Positions 1 through 9,805 of a stretch of DNA of 39,665 nucleotides are shown in pieces. The position numbers and the translations under genes are program-made. The notes under the pieces were generated by a model, which searched no databases, was not told the origin of the DNA, and was given only the letters and a program-made list of their open reading frames with translations. This DNA is from Enterococcus viikkiensis (GTDB lineage: Bacteria > Bacillota > Bacilli > Lactobacillales > Enterococcaceae): contig NZ_BJDW01000024.1 of assembly GCF_005405345.1 (NCBI RefSeq), positions 1-39,665 on the forward strand, in the 5' to 3' direction. Each line of letters starts with the position of its first letter. Positions within the stretch are counted from its first letter, which is position 1.

Positions 1-109
1 GCTATGTTGTTTGCTTCTATAAAAGAAGCGCCCTACACATTTGGTTTGTTTTATTCGTTCAGTTTTCAAAGGTCTACGTTGTTTGTCGCTTTGTTTCAGC
101 AACTTTTAT
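1..109 (-). other. 5' leader of an rRNA operon (16S gene lies beyond the left edge)
   Basis: On the minus strand, bases 74-57 read GACCTTTGAAAACTGAAC, which resembles the boxA antitermination element of Firmicute rRNA leaders. It is followed by a perfect 6-bp hairpin (GCTTCT/AGAAGC, 13-29). The stretch begins just downstream of strong tandem promoters and contains no open frame. Leaders of this kind precede 16S rRNA in enterococci. The 16S gene itself is not in the window, so identification rests on the leader and the promoters. Confidence 0.75.
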
Positions 110-138
110 ATCATAACAGGTTACTGAGCAAATGTCAA
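110..138 (-). promoter_or_regulatory. rrn promoter, proximal
   Basis: On the minus strand, -35 TTGACA (138-133), a 17-base spacer and -10 TATGAT (115-110). This is the closest to consensus of the three tandem promoters and sits about 35 bases upstream of the boxA-like sequence. Confidence 0.85.
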
Positions 139-196
139 CAACTTTTTTCAATTAATTTTTGAAGAAGTTGTCGCCATCGCTTTATGCGACTTTGTT

Positions 197-225
197 AGAA
201 TAACTGAAAGTCAGTCATCTGTCAA
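197..225 (-). promoter_or_regulatory. rrn promoter, middle
   Basis: On the minus strand, -35 TTGACA (225-220), a 17-base spacer and -10 TATTCT (202-197). It lies 87 bases upstream of the proximal promoter. Tandem promoters are typical of growth-rate-controlled rRNA operons. Confidence 0.8.
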
Positions 226-278
226 TAACAATTTTGAAGTTTTTTTAAGCGGCCTTCACTCGCTTTGGAACATTACAT

Positions 279-307
279 AATATACCAACATAATCTTGCT
301 CGGTCAA
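279..307 (-). promoter_or_regulatory. rrn promoter, distal
   Basis: On the minus strand, -35 TTGACC (307-302), a 17-base spacer and -10 TATATT (284-279). Spacing and direction match the other two. The sequence upstream (310-350) is A/T rich and could act as an UP element, which is inference. Confidence 0.65.
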
Positions 308-482
308 TCAAAAATAGCAAGTTTTTGAAAGTTTTTTTGATTACCTACCAATGTCTATGAATATTTACATAAATGTTCGCAAATAACACGAATGTCGATT
401 GAAAAGTCCCTTTTCACGAAAAATTTAATCGCATTTATCTTTGATATCCTTACATCATTTTCTAATAATTTATTTGATCAAT

Positions 483-514
483 CAAAAAAGACGCTCAATA
501 TACCTGAGCGTCTT
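483..514 (-). terminator. Terminator after lysS
   Basis: Perfect 10-bp stem AAGACGCTCA/TGAGCGTCTT (488-497 and 505-514) with a 7-base loop. On the minus strand it is followed by a T run. It separates lysS from the rRNA promoters. Bases 308-482 hold no gene that I can see. Confidence 0.85.
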
Positions 515-531
515 GGAATATCTATTTATTT

Positions 532-2037
<1,506 letters not shown>

Positions 2038-2059
2038 TCAAATGTAATTACTCTTCCTT

Positions 2060-2088
2060 ATAATGCCAATGAATTCGCAAAAAATCAA
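2060..2088 (-). promoter_or_regulatory. Candidate lysS promoter
   Basis: On the minus strand, -35 TTGATT (2088-2083), a 17-base spacer and -10 CATTAT (2065-2060) preceded by TGG, an extended -10. The -35 overlaps the base of the dusB terminator stem. The hexamers are only moderate matches, so this is an inference supported by the terminator just upstream. Confidence 0.4.
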
Positions 2089-2109
2089 GCCGAATCCACA
2101 TTCGGCTTG
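2079..2109 (-). terminator. Terminator after dusB
   Basis: Ten-bp stem CAAGCCGAAT/ATTCGGCTTG (2086-2095 and 2100-2109) with a 4-base loop, followed on the minus strand by six Ts. Confidence 0.85.
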
Positions 2110-2114
2110 GAGTT

Positions 2115-3122
2115 TTAACTAATTTTCTGTTTCGCTTCAGTCTTTTCTACTAACTGATCCAATAAATCTAAGATCACTTGTTTTTCTTCCGTCTGATTGA
2201 TTGCGACCTTGGTTTTAGCCGCCCGAGGAATGCCCTTTAAATAATAGCTAGCATGCTGGCGGAATTCACGACAAGCAATTTTTTCGCCTTTTAAGTGAAT
2301 CAAACGTTCTAAATGCAACTTGGCTGTTTCGATTTTTTCTCTAGCCGTCGGTTCAGGAATTAATTCTCCTGTTTCCAAGTAATGCTGAGTCTGATGAATC
2401 ATCCATGGATTGCCTAAAGCCGCTCGACCGATCATCACCGCATCAACGCCGACTTCCTCAATCATACGTTTGGCATCTTCCGGAGTACGAACATCGCCAT
2501 TACCCATGAATGGAATCGTCAATTTATCAGCAACCTGTTTCAACACATCCCAATTCGCTTGACCTTCATACATTTGGACCCGCGTCCGACCATGCATTGC
2601 GATAGCAGAAGCCCCAGCCTTTTCAGCAGCTAATGCATTTTCCACCGCCAAAACATGTTGATCATCCCAACCGATCCGCATTTTCACTGTCACGGGAATA
2701 TCCACCGCCGATGAGACTGCCTCAACCATTTCGTAGACTTTATTAGGATCCAGCAGCCATTTAGCACCAGCTTCAGCCTTGATCACTTTATTTACTGGGC
2801 AGCCCATATTGATGTCGATGATATCCGCCTCAGTGTTTTCTTGCACGAATTGCGCTGCTTCAACTAAAGAATCTTTATTGCCGCCGAAGATTTGCACACT
2901 TAAGGGATGCTCTCTTTCATCAATGTACAGCATCTCCAAGGTTTTCTTATTTCTAAAATGGATGCCTTGGTCACTGATCATTTCACAGACCACCAAACCA
3001 GCACCAAATTCTTTCACCGTTACGCGGAAGGCAGCATTGGTAATCCCCGCCATCGGAGCAACAACGACCCGATTGGGAATCTCAACCTTCCCGATATTCC
3101 ATGTGCCATTTAATGGTTTCAC
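2115..3122 (-). CDS. dusB: tRNA-dihydrouridine synthase, DusB type
   Basis: This FMN- and NADPH-dependent enzyme reduces uridines in the D-loop of tRNA to dihydrouridine. The 335-residue protein has the Dus TIM barrel: VVAPMAGITNAAFR near residue 20, the motif IDINMGCPVNKVIK with the catalytic Cys near residue 109, MRIGWDD, AMHGRTR near residue 180, and PFMGNGD with MIGRAALGNPW for FMN binding. The start is GTG, two bases after the hslO stop, with a GGGGGAA Shine-Dalgarno inside the hslO end. It is co-transcribed with hslO from the promoter at 4064-4092 and ends at a terminator. The hslO-dusB-lysS order is conserved in this group. Confidence 0.95.
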   Translation of the reverse strand: MKPLNGTWNIGKVEIPNRVVVAPMAGITNAAFRVTVKEFGAGLVVCEMISDQGIHFRNKKTLEMLYIDEREHPLSVQIFGGNKDSLVEAAQFVQENTEADIIDINMGCPVNKVIKAEAGAKWLLDPNKVYEMVEAVSSAVDIPVTVKMRIGWDDQHVLAVENALAAEKAGASAIAMHGRTRVQMYEGQANWDVLKQVADKLTIPFMGNGDVRTPEDAKRMIEEVGVDAVMIGRAALGNPWMIHQTQHYLETGELIPEPTAREKIETAKLHLERLIHLKGEKIACREFRQHASYYLKGIPRAAKTKVAINQTEEKQVILDLLDQLVEKTEAKQKIS

Positions 3123-3124
3123 GT

Positions 3125-4009
3125 TTATTCCCCCAAAATCTCTTGCTTTAATTCGTAAAGATCTTCTTCACTGTACTGGTATTTATTATTGCAAAAGGCG
3201 CAGACAGCTTCGGCTCCATGATCTTGATCAATTAGTTCTTGAATCTGTTCTGCCCCTAATGTAATGATAGCAGACGCGAATTTTTCTTTTGAGCAATCAC
3301 ATTTAAATTGGACCGGCATGGTTTCTAAAAAGAAAACATCATCCGTCGCTAGAAGATTTTCCAAAATCTCTTCTGGTGTTTGCCCTTCGTCTAATAGGGT
3401 AGAAATACGGGCCGTTTCTTTCAAACGTGCTTCGATTTGATCGATAATCTCGTCGCTAGCGCCCGGCATGATCTGAATCATAAAGCCCCCGGCGGTTTTG
3501 ATCGAATCGTCTGTGTCAACTAATACCGATACACCTACTGCTGATGGAATTTGTTCTGAGACAGCCAAATAGTACGTAAAATCTTCGCCAATTTCACCAG
3601 AAACGATTGGTGTTTGACCAGAGAACGGCTCTTTCAGTCCTAGATCTTTAATGACCGTGAACATCCCTTCGGTTCCTACTGCACCTCGAACATCAATTTT
3701 TCCAATCTCATTTAAAGGCAGGCTAATATGAGGGTTCTTGATATACCCTTTGACCTCGCCCTTACCGTTGCTATCTACCACGATTGCCCCAGCCGGTCCA
3801 TCGCCGTCGATTTTCACCGTTAGTCGGTCCTCCCCTTTTAAGGTGGCGCCTAACATCAATCCACCAACCAGCGTACGACCTAATGCCGCTGAAGCTGTAT
3901 TCCAAGTATCATGACGCCGTTGCGCCTCGGCGACTGTCTCCGTCGCATTGACCGCGTAGGCCCTGACAAAGCCTTCATAGGCTAATGCCTTCACTAAATA
4001 ATCACTCAT
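3125..4009 (-). CDS. hslO: Redox-regulated chaperone Hsp33
   Basis: Hsp33 is a cytoplasmic holdase switched on by oxidative unfolding, protecting other proteins from aggregation under oxidative and heat stress. The protein is 294 residues, full length. The C-terminal zinc switch is intact: Cys237 and Cys239 (CDC) and Cys270 and Cys273 (CAFC). The N-terminal domain carries [10 protein letters not shown] and [12 protein letters not shown], typical of the family. The ATG start matches the usual MSDYLVKAL beginning. It is the first gene of the hslO-dusB unit, with a good promoter 55-83 bases upstream. Confidence 0.96.
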   Translation of the reverse strand: MSDYLVKALAYEGFVRAYAVNATETVAEAQRRHDTWNTASAALGRTLVGGLMLGATLKGEDRLTVKIDGDGPAGAIVVDSNGKGEVKGYIKNPHISLPLNEIGKIDVRGAVGTEGMFTVIKDLGLKEPFSGQTPIVSGEIGEDFTYYLAVSEQIPSAVGVSVLVDTDDSIKTAGGFMIQIMPGASDEIIDQIEARLKETARISTLLDEGQTPEEILENLLATDDVFFLETMPVQFKCDCSKEKFASAIITLGAEQIQELIDQDHGAEAVCAFCNNKYQYSEEDLYELKQEILGE

Positions 4010-4063
4010 TTATCTATTCCTCAATTCCTTATGAATTCGTCATTCAATTTTACTCGTGATTGC

Positions 4064-4092
4064 ATCATACTAGGTGTTTCGACTTTTTTCAA
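4064..4092 (-). promoter_or_regulatory. Promoter of hslO-dusB
   Basis: On the minus strand, -35 TTGAAA (4092-4087), a 17-base spacer and -10 TATGAT (4069-4064), ending 54 bases upstream of the hslO ATG. This is a strong vegetative-type promoter. Confidence 0.75.
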
Positions 4093-4144
4093 CTTCTCCG
4101 TACACCCTTGCCAAAAAGTTTACTATTCAACCGCTTATACTAAA

Positions 4145-4172
4145 ATAAAAAAGCAGACGATCCCTCGTCTGC
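4145..4172 (-). terminator. Terminator after the immunity-like gene
   Basis: Perfect 8-bp stem GCAGACGA/TCGTCTGC (4153-4160 and 4165-4172) with a 4-base loop. On the minus strand a T-rich tail follows. It lies directly after the stop codon of the small gene. Confidence 0.85.
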
Positions 4173-4175
4173 CGC

Positions 4176-4478
4176 TTAAAGCCACATAGGTAACAAAATG
4201 CTTGCCAGCGCCGTCGCATCATAGTTGGTTGCTTCTTTTTTTAATTGATTGTGCAACTCTCCTAGCGCCTTTGGAAAATCACGTTGGTGAGCTAAGGCAA
4301 ATAATGCCAAACCCTTACAGATTTTTGTCGCCACTAGTCCATAATCCTCCGTTTTTTCCAATAGCTGGGCATTCTCTAATAATAATTCTTGAGCCTCAGG
4401 GTAGCGTTTGACTTCCTCATCCCCATAAGCTTGGCTTATTTGGTCCATCATTATTTTTACTTTCTGACTGCGCTTCAT
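4176..4478 (-). CDS. Small helical protein, probable bacteriocin immunity protein (EntA_immun-like)
   Basis: The product is 100 residues, without signal peptide or membrane segment, and is predicted to be mostly alpha-helical. Its length, the pattern of amphipathic helices and the phrase LVATKICKGLALFALAHQ resemble cytoplasmic immunity proteins of pediocin-like bacteriocins, which protect cells by binding the bacteriocin-receptor complex at the mannose PTS. I chose the ATG at 4478 because AAAGGGG sits 8 bases upstream. A longer frame adds 14 residues (first base 4520) but has no ribosome-binding site. No bacteriocin precursor or ABC exporter is nearby, so it would be an orphan immunity gene. 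It lies between the hslO promoter and a GNAT pseudogene, in the only accessory-like spot here. The family call is by resemblance only. A small helical protein of unknown role is the alternative. Confidence 0.5.
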   Translation of the reverse strand: MKRSQKVKIMMDQISQAYGDEEVKRYPEAQELLLENAQLLEKTEDYGLVATKICKGLALFALAHQRDFPKALGELHNQLKKEATNYDATALASILLPMWL

Positions 4479-4531
4479 GAGATCAACCCCTTTGTGCTTA
4501 ATTCTACGCCGATTCATCAAATATATCCACG

Positions 4532-4968
4532 TTAGAGCAAAGATTTTTGCATGAGCAAATCGGTCTGCCGATCGGTTCCAATATAAAAATCACGCCCACC
4601 AACTTGTTTAAACCCAAAAGACCGGTAAAACTTCAAGGCATTTTGATTGTCTTCCCAGGCACCCAGCCAGATGCTCGCGCGTCTTTCGTACGTTGCCTAC
4701 TCAAAGGCATAATCCGACAGCTGCCGCCCTAAGCCTTGATGTTTGAAAGCATTCCGAATATAGATACGTTCTACCTCTAAACCTTTTGGATCAACTGCTT
4801 CAGTTTGAGCGTCACCAATAGTTAATTTTAAGGAACCGGCCACTTTCTCGGCTAAGTAAATAAAGCTGGATCATTATCTGCCGCAAAGCTCTCATTGAAG
4901 GTTTCTCTGCTGATTGCCTGTCATTCGACTTAATCTTCGAAACTACATAGACGAATCCTTCCTGCCCT
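4532..4968 (-). pseudogene. Decayed GNAT family N-acetyltransferase
   Basis: Read on the minus strand, pieces of one GNAT protein can be followed: IRLCSFED (about 4956), then SRETFNESFAADNDPA, then after a frame change YLAEKVAGSLKLTIGDAQTE, VERIYIRNAFKHQGLGRQLS (the acetyl-CoA loop), SIWLGAWEDNQNALKFY and VGGRDFYIGTDRQTDLLMQK. Damage is multiple. No start codon remains in frame. TAA and TGA interrupt the N-terminus where leucines are expected. About 30 residues are missing, with a frameshift, between NDPA and YLAEK. A TAG at about 4696-4698 replaces a probable Gln (CAG). The gene cannot make a functional enzyme. Its substrate is unknown. The start boundary is approximate. Confidence 0.85.
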
Positions 4969-4992
4969 ATTTCTTCCTCCTTCTAAACTATC

Positions 4993-5023
4993 AAAAAACG
5001 ACATGTCCGAGGGACATGTCGTT
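4993..5023 (-). terminator. Terminator after ftsH
   Basis: Perfect 12-bp stem AACGACATGTCC/GGACATGTCGTT (4997-5008 and 5012-5023) with a 3-base loop, followed on the minus strand by a run of Ts, five bases after the ftsH stop. Confidence 0.9.
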
Positions 5024-5028
5024 AAGCT

Positions 5029-7095
5029 TTATTCTTGGTTATCATTTGTATCGTCAGGAGCGATTTGATCGTCCGACTCTTTGTGTCCAGACTCTTTATC
5101 TTCTGCTTGCTTCTCCGCATCCTTTTCTTCCAGAGCACGTTTGGCTTCTTCGAAAGTTTGCGCTTGCGCTTTCTCACTTGGATAAGGACTGTCTTTACCT
5201 TCTGGCATTTCACCAGTTTCATACAATGATTTGATTGCTTTGGCATCCAATGTTTCAAATTCCAATAATTTTTCAGCAATCAATTTATGTTGATCACGGT
5301 GGGTTTCAATAATCTCACGCGCTTTTTCATGTGCTTGCTTCAAGATACTACGAACTTCTTCGTCGATCTCAAAGGCCACTTGTTCTGAATAAGCTTTCGT
5401 TTGACCATAATCACGGCCAACAAAGACTTGATGATTGCCTTCGTATTGAACTGGACCAAGCTTGTCGCTCATTCCGTATTCAGTTACCATACTACGAGCT
5501 AATGAAGTTGCTTGTTCAAAGTCATTTGAGGCACCCGTAGTTTGTGAGTTGAAGACGATCTCTTCAGCTGTCCGTCCACCTAATAGACCAACGATTTGTT
5601 CAAACATATCTTCTTTTGACATCAACATTTGATCTTCTTTTGGTAAAGCAATCATGTAACCGCCAGCGCGTCCACGAGGAATAATTGTCACTTTGTGAAC
5701 GACCCGAGCACGGTTCAAGACCATTCCGATAATTGTATGACCCGCTTCATGGTAGGCCACCATTTCACGTTCACGTTTACTGATGACGCGATCTTTCTTA
5801 GCAGGTCCCGCGATCACACGATCCTCTGCTTCATCCACGTCAGAAGCGTCGATTTTTTTCTTGTTCCGACGAGCAGCTACTAAAGCCGCTTCATTCAAGA
5901 CATTTTCCAAATCGGCACCGGCAAAGCCCGGTGTTTGTTGCGCAACGACTTTCAAGTCCACATCGTCTGCTAACGGTTTGTTACGGGCGTGTACTTTAAG
6001 AATCGCTTCACGACCTTTAACGTCAGGACGACCAACTAAAATCTGACGGTCAAAACGACCTGGACGTAGTAACGCTGGGTCTAATACGTCAGAACGGTTA
6101 GTTGCAGCAATGACGATGACGCCTTCATTCCCATCAAATCCATCCATCTCAACCAGTAATTGGTTCAAGGTTTGTTCACGTTCATCATGACCGCCCCCCA
6201 TACCTGCGCCACGTTGACGACCGACCGCATCGATTTCATCGATGAAGATAATGGCTGGTGCATTTTTCTTAGCTGTTTCGAAAAGATCCCGGACACGAGA
6301 AGCGCCGACCCCAACGAACATTTCCACGAAATCTGAACCTGAGATTGAATAAAATGGTACGCCTGCTTCACCAGCTACAGCTTTGGCTAGCAATGTTTTA
6401 CCAGTTCCGGGAGGTCCTTCAAGCAAGACCCCAGCAGGAATTCGGGCACCTAATTCCACGAAGCGACGTGGGTCTTTTAAGAATTCCACGACTTCGACTA
6501 ATTCTTGTTTTTCTTCTTCCGCACCAGCTACATCAGAGAAACGGACACGGTTGGCTTTTTTGTCGGCTTCTTTGGCTTTGGATTTTCCGAAGTTCATCAC
6601 TCGGCCATTGCCGCCACCGCCGCCACCTTGTTGACCCATGATCATATAGAAGAAAAAGACCATTAACAGAATTGGTAAGAAGCTTACTAATAAAGTAACC
6701 CACATACCGCTGCTGGATTCTTCTTCGATCGATGTTTTGATTTTGTTTTCTTTGGCTAAGTTAGTAACTTGACTCAAGCTAGAATCATTGGGCAAAACAA
6801 TGGTTGAAAAGTGTGTCGTTTTCGAATCCGTTTGACCAATAATGCTCAAACCACCGGAATTCGCAACTTCTTGTTTTTCTTTATACTCACCAGTGATTTT
6901 GTAAACACCACCGGCAGGTTGAATCGTCAAGTTCTTGATTTTGCCTTCTTGCATTTGTTCTGTAAAGGTTGAATACTCGATATCTGGCGAAGCTGATTTG
7001 TTATCTCCGAAAAGGAAATAAACCACCATGACCATTGCCAAGATGACGAGGATATAATAGAGAGCATTCTTTGCTCCCTTATTGTTTTTGTTCAT
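5029..7095 (-). CDS. ftsH: ATP-dependent zinc metalloprotease FtsH
   Basis: This membrane-anchored AAA+ protease forms hexamers that extract and degrade membrane proteins and unstable cytoplasmic regulators. The protein is 688 residues. TM1 is at about 12-30, an extracytoplasmic domain at about 31-130 and TM2 at about 131-153, followed by a Gly-rich linker (155-163). The AAA domain has Walker A GPPGTGKT (227-234), Walker B IIFIDEID (282-289) and an SRH region around 333-350. The zinc protease motif HEAGH is at 449-453. The last 50 residues are highly charged and acidic, as in other Lactobacillales FtsH. GAGGAGG lies 6 bases upstream of the ATG. It follows hpt after an 88-base gap without a terminator, so it is probably read from the tilS-hpt unit, perhaps with its own weak promoter. 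Confidence 0.98.
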   Translation of the reverse strand: MNKNNKGAKNALYYILVILAMVMVVYFLFGDNKSASPDIEYSTFTEQMQEGKIKNLTIQPAGGVYKITGEYKEKQEVANSGGLSIIGQTDSKTTHFSTIVLPNDSSLSQVTNLAKENKIKTSIEEESSSGMWVTLLVSFLPILLMVFFFYMIMGQQGGGGGGNGRVMNFGKSKAKEADKKANRVRFSDVAGAEEEKQELVEVVEFLKDPRRFVELGARIPAGVLLEGPPGTGKTLLAKAVAGEAGVPFYSISGSDFVEMFVGVGASRVRDLFETAKKNAPAIIFIDEIDAVGRQRGAGMGGGHDEREQTLNQLLVEMDGFDGNEGVIVIAATNRSDVLDPALLRPGRFDRQILVGRPDVKGREAILKVHARNKPLADDVDLKVVAQQTPGFAGADLENVLNEAALVAARRNKKKIDASDVDEAEDRVIAGPAKKDRVISKREREMVAYHEAGHTIIGMVLNRARVVHKVTIIPRGRAGGYMIALPKEDQMLMSKEDMFEQIVGLLGGRTAEEIVFNSQTTGASNDFEQATSLARSMVTEYGMSDKLGPVQYEGNHQVFVGRDYGQTKAYSEQVAFEIDEEVRSILKQAHEKAREIIETHRDQHKLIAEKLLEFETLDAKAIKSLYETGEMPEGKDSPYPSEKAQAQTFEEAKRALEEKDAEKQAEDKESGHKESDDQIAPDDTNDNQE

Positions 7096-7183
7096 CTGCG
7101 TCCTCCTCGCGCTTGTTAGCTTGTTAATAAAGTTTTATCAATTTTGACCTTTTAAGTATATCATACTAAGATTTTTTCAGTCA

Positions 7184-7729
7184 CTAATTTGATTGATAAA
7201 TTTCTGGCTTCAATACACCTACATATGGCAAGTTACGATAGTCTTCCGCATAATCCAGCCCGTAGCCTACTACAAATTCATTTGGAACATCGAAACCAAT
7301 GTAGTCCGCGTGAATATCTACCACACGTCCTTCTGGTTTGTCTAATAATGTGACAATCTTCACTGATTTCGCTTTACGATACTTAAATAGATCTACCAGA
7401 TAGCCTAAGGTCTGGCCACTGTCAATGATATCTTCCACAATTAATAAATCTCGGCCTTCCACATTTGTGTCTAAATCCTTGATGATCTTCACTTCTCCGG
7501 AAGAAACCGTTTGATTGCCGTAGCTGGAAACATCCATAAAATCCAATTCCAAATGTGCGTCAATTTCACGAACGATATCAGCCATAAAAGGAACCGCCCC
7601 TTTTAAAATACCAACGACCAATGGATTTTTAGTGGCATAATCTTCCGTTAATTGTGCACCTAATTCGACACAGCGTTTTTGAATATCTTCTCTTGTAATT
7701 AAGATTTTTTCAATATCTTTTGCAAGCAT
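7184..7729 (-). CDS. hpt: Hypoxanthine phosphoribosyltransferase
   Basis: This purine salvage enzyme converts hypoxanthine or guanine plus PRPP to IMP or GMP. The protein is 181 residues, as usual. The PRPP-binding motif [15 protein letters not shown] is intact, along with [14 protein letters not shown] and the C-terminal [21 protein letters not shown] loop that recognises the base. I chose the ATG at 7729, preceded by AAAGGAG. A frame extending 25 residues further upstream overlaps tilS and lacks family similarity. It starts 13 bases after the tilS stop. The tilS-hpt-ftsH order is conserved across Firmicutes, and TilS and HprT are reported to interact with FtsH regulation in Bacillus and Listeria. 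Confidence 0.96.
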   Translation of the reverse strand: MLAKDIEKILITREDIQKRCVELGAQLTEDYATKNPLVVGILKGAVPFMADIVREIDAHLELDFMDVSSYGNQTVSSGEVKIIKDLDTNVEGRDLLIVEDIIDSGQTLGYLVDLFKYRKAKSVKIVTLLDKPEGRVVDIHADYIGFDVPNEFVVGYGLDYAEDYRNLPYVGVLKPEIYQSN

Positions 7730-7742
7730 ATTTAAACTCCTT

Positions 7743-9083
7743 TCATTTCGACACTTGATGCATATAGTCAAGTATGTAGTGTATTCTATCAGTTTCAACT
7801 GCAATACTCAAATAGGAATTAGCAAAAGGTAAAAGCGCTACGATTTCTCCTAACGAATCTTCTACTACCCATGCGTTGTTCCGTTTATCAGCAGGGATTT
7901 TTTGATCAATAAAATAACGATTAATACGTTTTTTTAAAGTCGCCGAAAAGCGCATCCGATCTCCCGGCTGACGGCGACGGATCGTTAGCGGCAACTCAAT
8001 GTCTAACGGTAGCGGTACGTGGTACCCATTTATTTCTGGTTTTTTCATACTTTTCCGCAGAGTCACCTTTTCAGCGCCACCAATGGTCAGTGTTTGATTT
8101 TCAACTAAAGAAAAAATTCCTTCATTTAATATGGAGGTGGGCTTTTTTTCTAAAGAGAATTGCTGATACCGTCGAGCAAACAGCCAGTTCTTACCAAGGT
8201 CTAGTGTCCATTGACTAACCGGCCGTTGAATTTGGTCTAGCAACCCGAAGATTTGCCGTTGAGAGACCGCCAAGCCTGTCTGCCCTTCGGTATCTTGGAA
8301 GAAGCTCGTCAGAAAATAATAACGAGCACCCCTTTCATCAGGGAGTGTCTCAGTTGAAAAAGACCAGCCTTGATCGGTTTGCCGGATATTTCTTAAATTT
8401 TCTTTTAGCGCTTGTTTAATCAGTGGTTCTGCCCACGTCAGCTGCTGTTGAAATTGCTGGACATGCTGCAAAATTTGCGGATTTTCTTTTTTTAGTTCTG
8501 GTATCACGTTATGCCGCATCCGATTGCGAAAAAAATCAGTCGATTGATTGGTGATGTCTTCAAAGTACGTGATTTGCTTTTCTTCGGCATAGTGATAGAT
8601 CTCAGCCTTCGAAAACGACAGCAGCGGTCGTAATAAACTGCCAGTGCCAAAAATCTGTTTTCGTGCAATGCCGCTGTGACTTGCAAGCGAGCCTCCCTGC
8701 GCCAAACGCATCACCATCGTCTCTAACTGATCATCCCCATGATGGGCCGTCACCAACAACGAATAATTTTCTGCTTCCATGATTTCTTCAAAAAAATCAT
8801 AACGGACTTTTCGTGCCGAAGCCTCAATGTTTTTTTTCGCCGGCTGTTGCCAGACGTTTAAATAGAAAGGCAGCTTATGGCGTTTACAATAATCCCGTAA
8901 AAATTCGGCTTCGTCTTTCGACTCTGCCCGCAACTGATGATCCACATGGGCTACACCCACAGACAGCCCCGCTTGCTCCAGCAAATGCAGCAAGACCATC
9001 GAATCGACACCCGTGGAAACGGCAACCAAAATCTTTTGATCTGTTTGTAGCTCTGGATTTTTTCGAAAAAGAACTTGCTCCAT
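7743..9083 (-). CDS. tilS: tRNA(Ile)-lysidine synthase
   Basis: TilS attaches lysine to C34 of tRNA-Ile(CAU), changing its codon reading from AUG to AUA and its charging from Met to Ile, an essential step. The protein is 446 residues with the N-terminal PP-loop ATPase domain, a middle TilS domain and a C-terminal substrate-binding domain ([11 protein letters not shown] around residue 370). The PP-loop reads VSTGVDS (22-28) rather than the textbook SGGxDS. Downstream [17 protein letters not shown] and the [12 protein letters not shown]-like [12 protein letters not shown] are typical. The start is the ATG at 9083, with AAGGAG 6 bases upstream. Longer in-frame starts (to 9116) lack this. The gene has a roughly 180-base leader with a large hairpin. 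Confidence 0.95.
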   Translation of the reverse strand: MEQVLFRKNPELQTDQKILVAVSTGVDSMVLLHLLEQAGLSVGVAHVDHQLRAESKDEAEFLRDYCKRHKLPFYLNVWQQPAKKNIEASARKVRYDFFEEIMEAENYSLLVTAHHGDDQLETMVMRLAQGGSLASHSGIARKQIFGTGSLLRPLLSFSKAEIYHYAEEKQITYFEDITNQSTDFFRNRMRHNVIPELKKENPQILQHVQQFQQQLTWAEPLIKQALKENLRNIRQTDQGWSFSTETLPDERGARYYFLTSFFQDTEGQTGLAVSQRQIFGLLDQIQRPVSQWTLDLGKNWLFARRYQQFSLEKKPTSILNEGIFSLVENQTLTIGGAEKVTLRKSMKKPEINGYHVPLPLDIELPLTIRRRQPGDRMRFSATLKKRINRYFIDQKIPADKRNNAWVVEDSLGEIVALLPFANSYLSIAVETDRIHYILDYMHQVSK

Positions 9084-9135
9084 ATTACGCTCCTTACTCA
9101 TAAGAAAGGCTTTCACGAACTCGCTCAGCTTTTAC

Positions 9136-9176
9136 GCAATAAGACCAAACGATTTTGAAATCGTTTGGCTTATTGC
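9136..9176 (-). other. Long hairpin in the tilS leader, not a terminator
   Basis: A 19-bp inverted repeat: GCAATAAG plus CCAAACGATTT (9136-9143 and 9145-9155) pairs with AAATCGTTTGG and CTTATTGC (9158-9176), with one unpaired base at 9144. Neither strand has a T run after it, so it is not an intrinsic terminator. A weaker inverted repeat (CATGAATA/TATTCATG, about 9204-9237) lies between it and the previous terminator. Both would be in the 5' leader of tilS mRNA. Confidence 0.7.
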
Positions 9177-9263
9177 CGCTAAAGTTAGTTCCTGAAGTCG
9201 GACATGAATATGCCTGTTGCAAAGCGATTTATTCATGTGAAAATTTCATACTATCTTTATAGC

Positions 9264-9297
9264 TAAAAAAAGCTGAAATCCTCTAAAGAATTTCAGC
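9264..9297 (-). terminator. Terminator after the S1-domain gene
   Basis: Stem GCTGAAA/TTTCAGC (9272-9278 and 9291-9297), followed on the minus strand by TTTTTTT. It lies eight bases past the stop of the S1 gene and separates it from the tilS unit. Confidence 0.75.
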
Positions 9298-9304
9298 CCT
9301 TCTA

Positions 9305-9763
9305 TTAGCTGCGGCGACCGCCTCGGCCTCCGCGTTTGCCTTCAGTATTTCGTTTAATCGATGACAAGCGATCATCGCTGTCCTTCAAAAAGGAACTCAT
9401 CAATGAATCGAAGTCTTGTTTGCCGCCGCTATTTTTAGGATTTCCTTTTGCTTGTGGCTTTTGACGATTGTTGTCGCGATTATCGCGGAACTCACGTTTA
9501 AAAGGTTTCTTTTCTGGCTGTTGTGGCTGATCTTGTGCTTTACGGATAGACAGGCCGACTTTGCCGTCATCTCCTACAGAAGTCACTTTCACCGTTACTT
9601 CATCGCCAACAGTCAATACATCATGAATGTCTTTGACAAAACCATTAGATATTTCACTGATATGGACTAAGCCAGTTTTCCCCTCACCCAAGTCGATAAA
9701 GGCACCGAAATTAGTAATTCCTGATACTTTTCCTTGCAGCTTAGCTCCTACTTCGATTGACAT
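9305..9763 (-). CDS. cvfD: S1-domain RNA-binding regulator (CvfD / GSP13 family)
   Basis: The protein is 152 residues. One S1 RNA-binding domain occupies residues 1-75 (GKVSGITNFGAFIDLGEGKTGLVH, then VKVTSVGDDGKVGLSI). A disordered tail rich in Lys, Arg, Asn and Gly follows and ends KRGGRGGRRS. This layout fits the YugI/GSP13/CvfD family, ribosome-associated post-transcriptional regulators in Firmicutes. The specific role here is inferred from family. AGGAGG precedes the ATG by about 12 bases, a rather long spacing. It follows divIC at 42 bases and ends at a terminator. Confidence 0.85.
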   Translation of the reverse strand: MSIEVGAKLQGKVSGITNFGAFIDLGEGKTGLVHISEISNGFVKDIHDVLTVGDEVTVKVTSVGDDGKVGLSIRKAQDQPQQPEKKPFKREFRDNRDNNRQKPQAKGNPKNSGGKQDFDSLMSSFLKDSDDRLSSIKRNTEGKRGGRGGRRS

Positions 9764-9805
9764 AAAAAAATTGTTCCTCCTAATTTTTTTCCATTTATTT
9801 TAAAA

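Noticed and set aside
4478-4535. Promoter for the immunity-like gene
   Set aside because: TATATT-like words occur upstream but none has a -35 at a workable distance.
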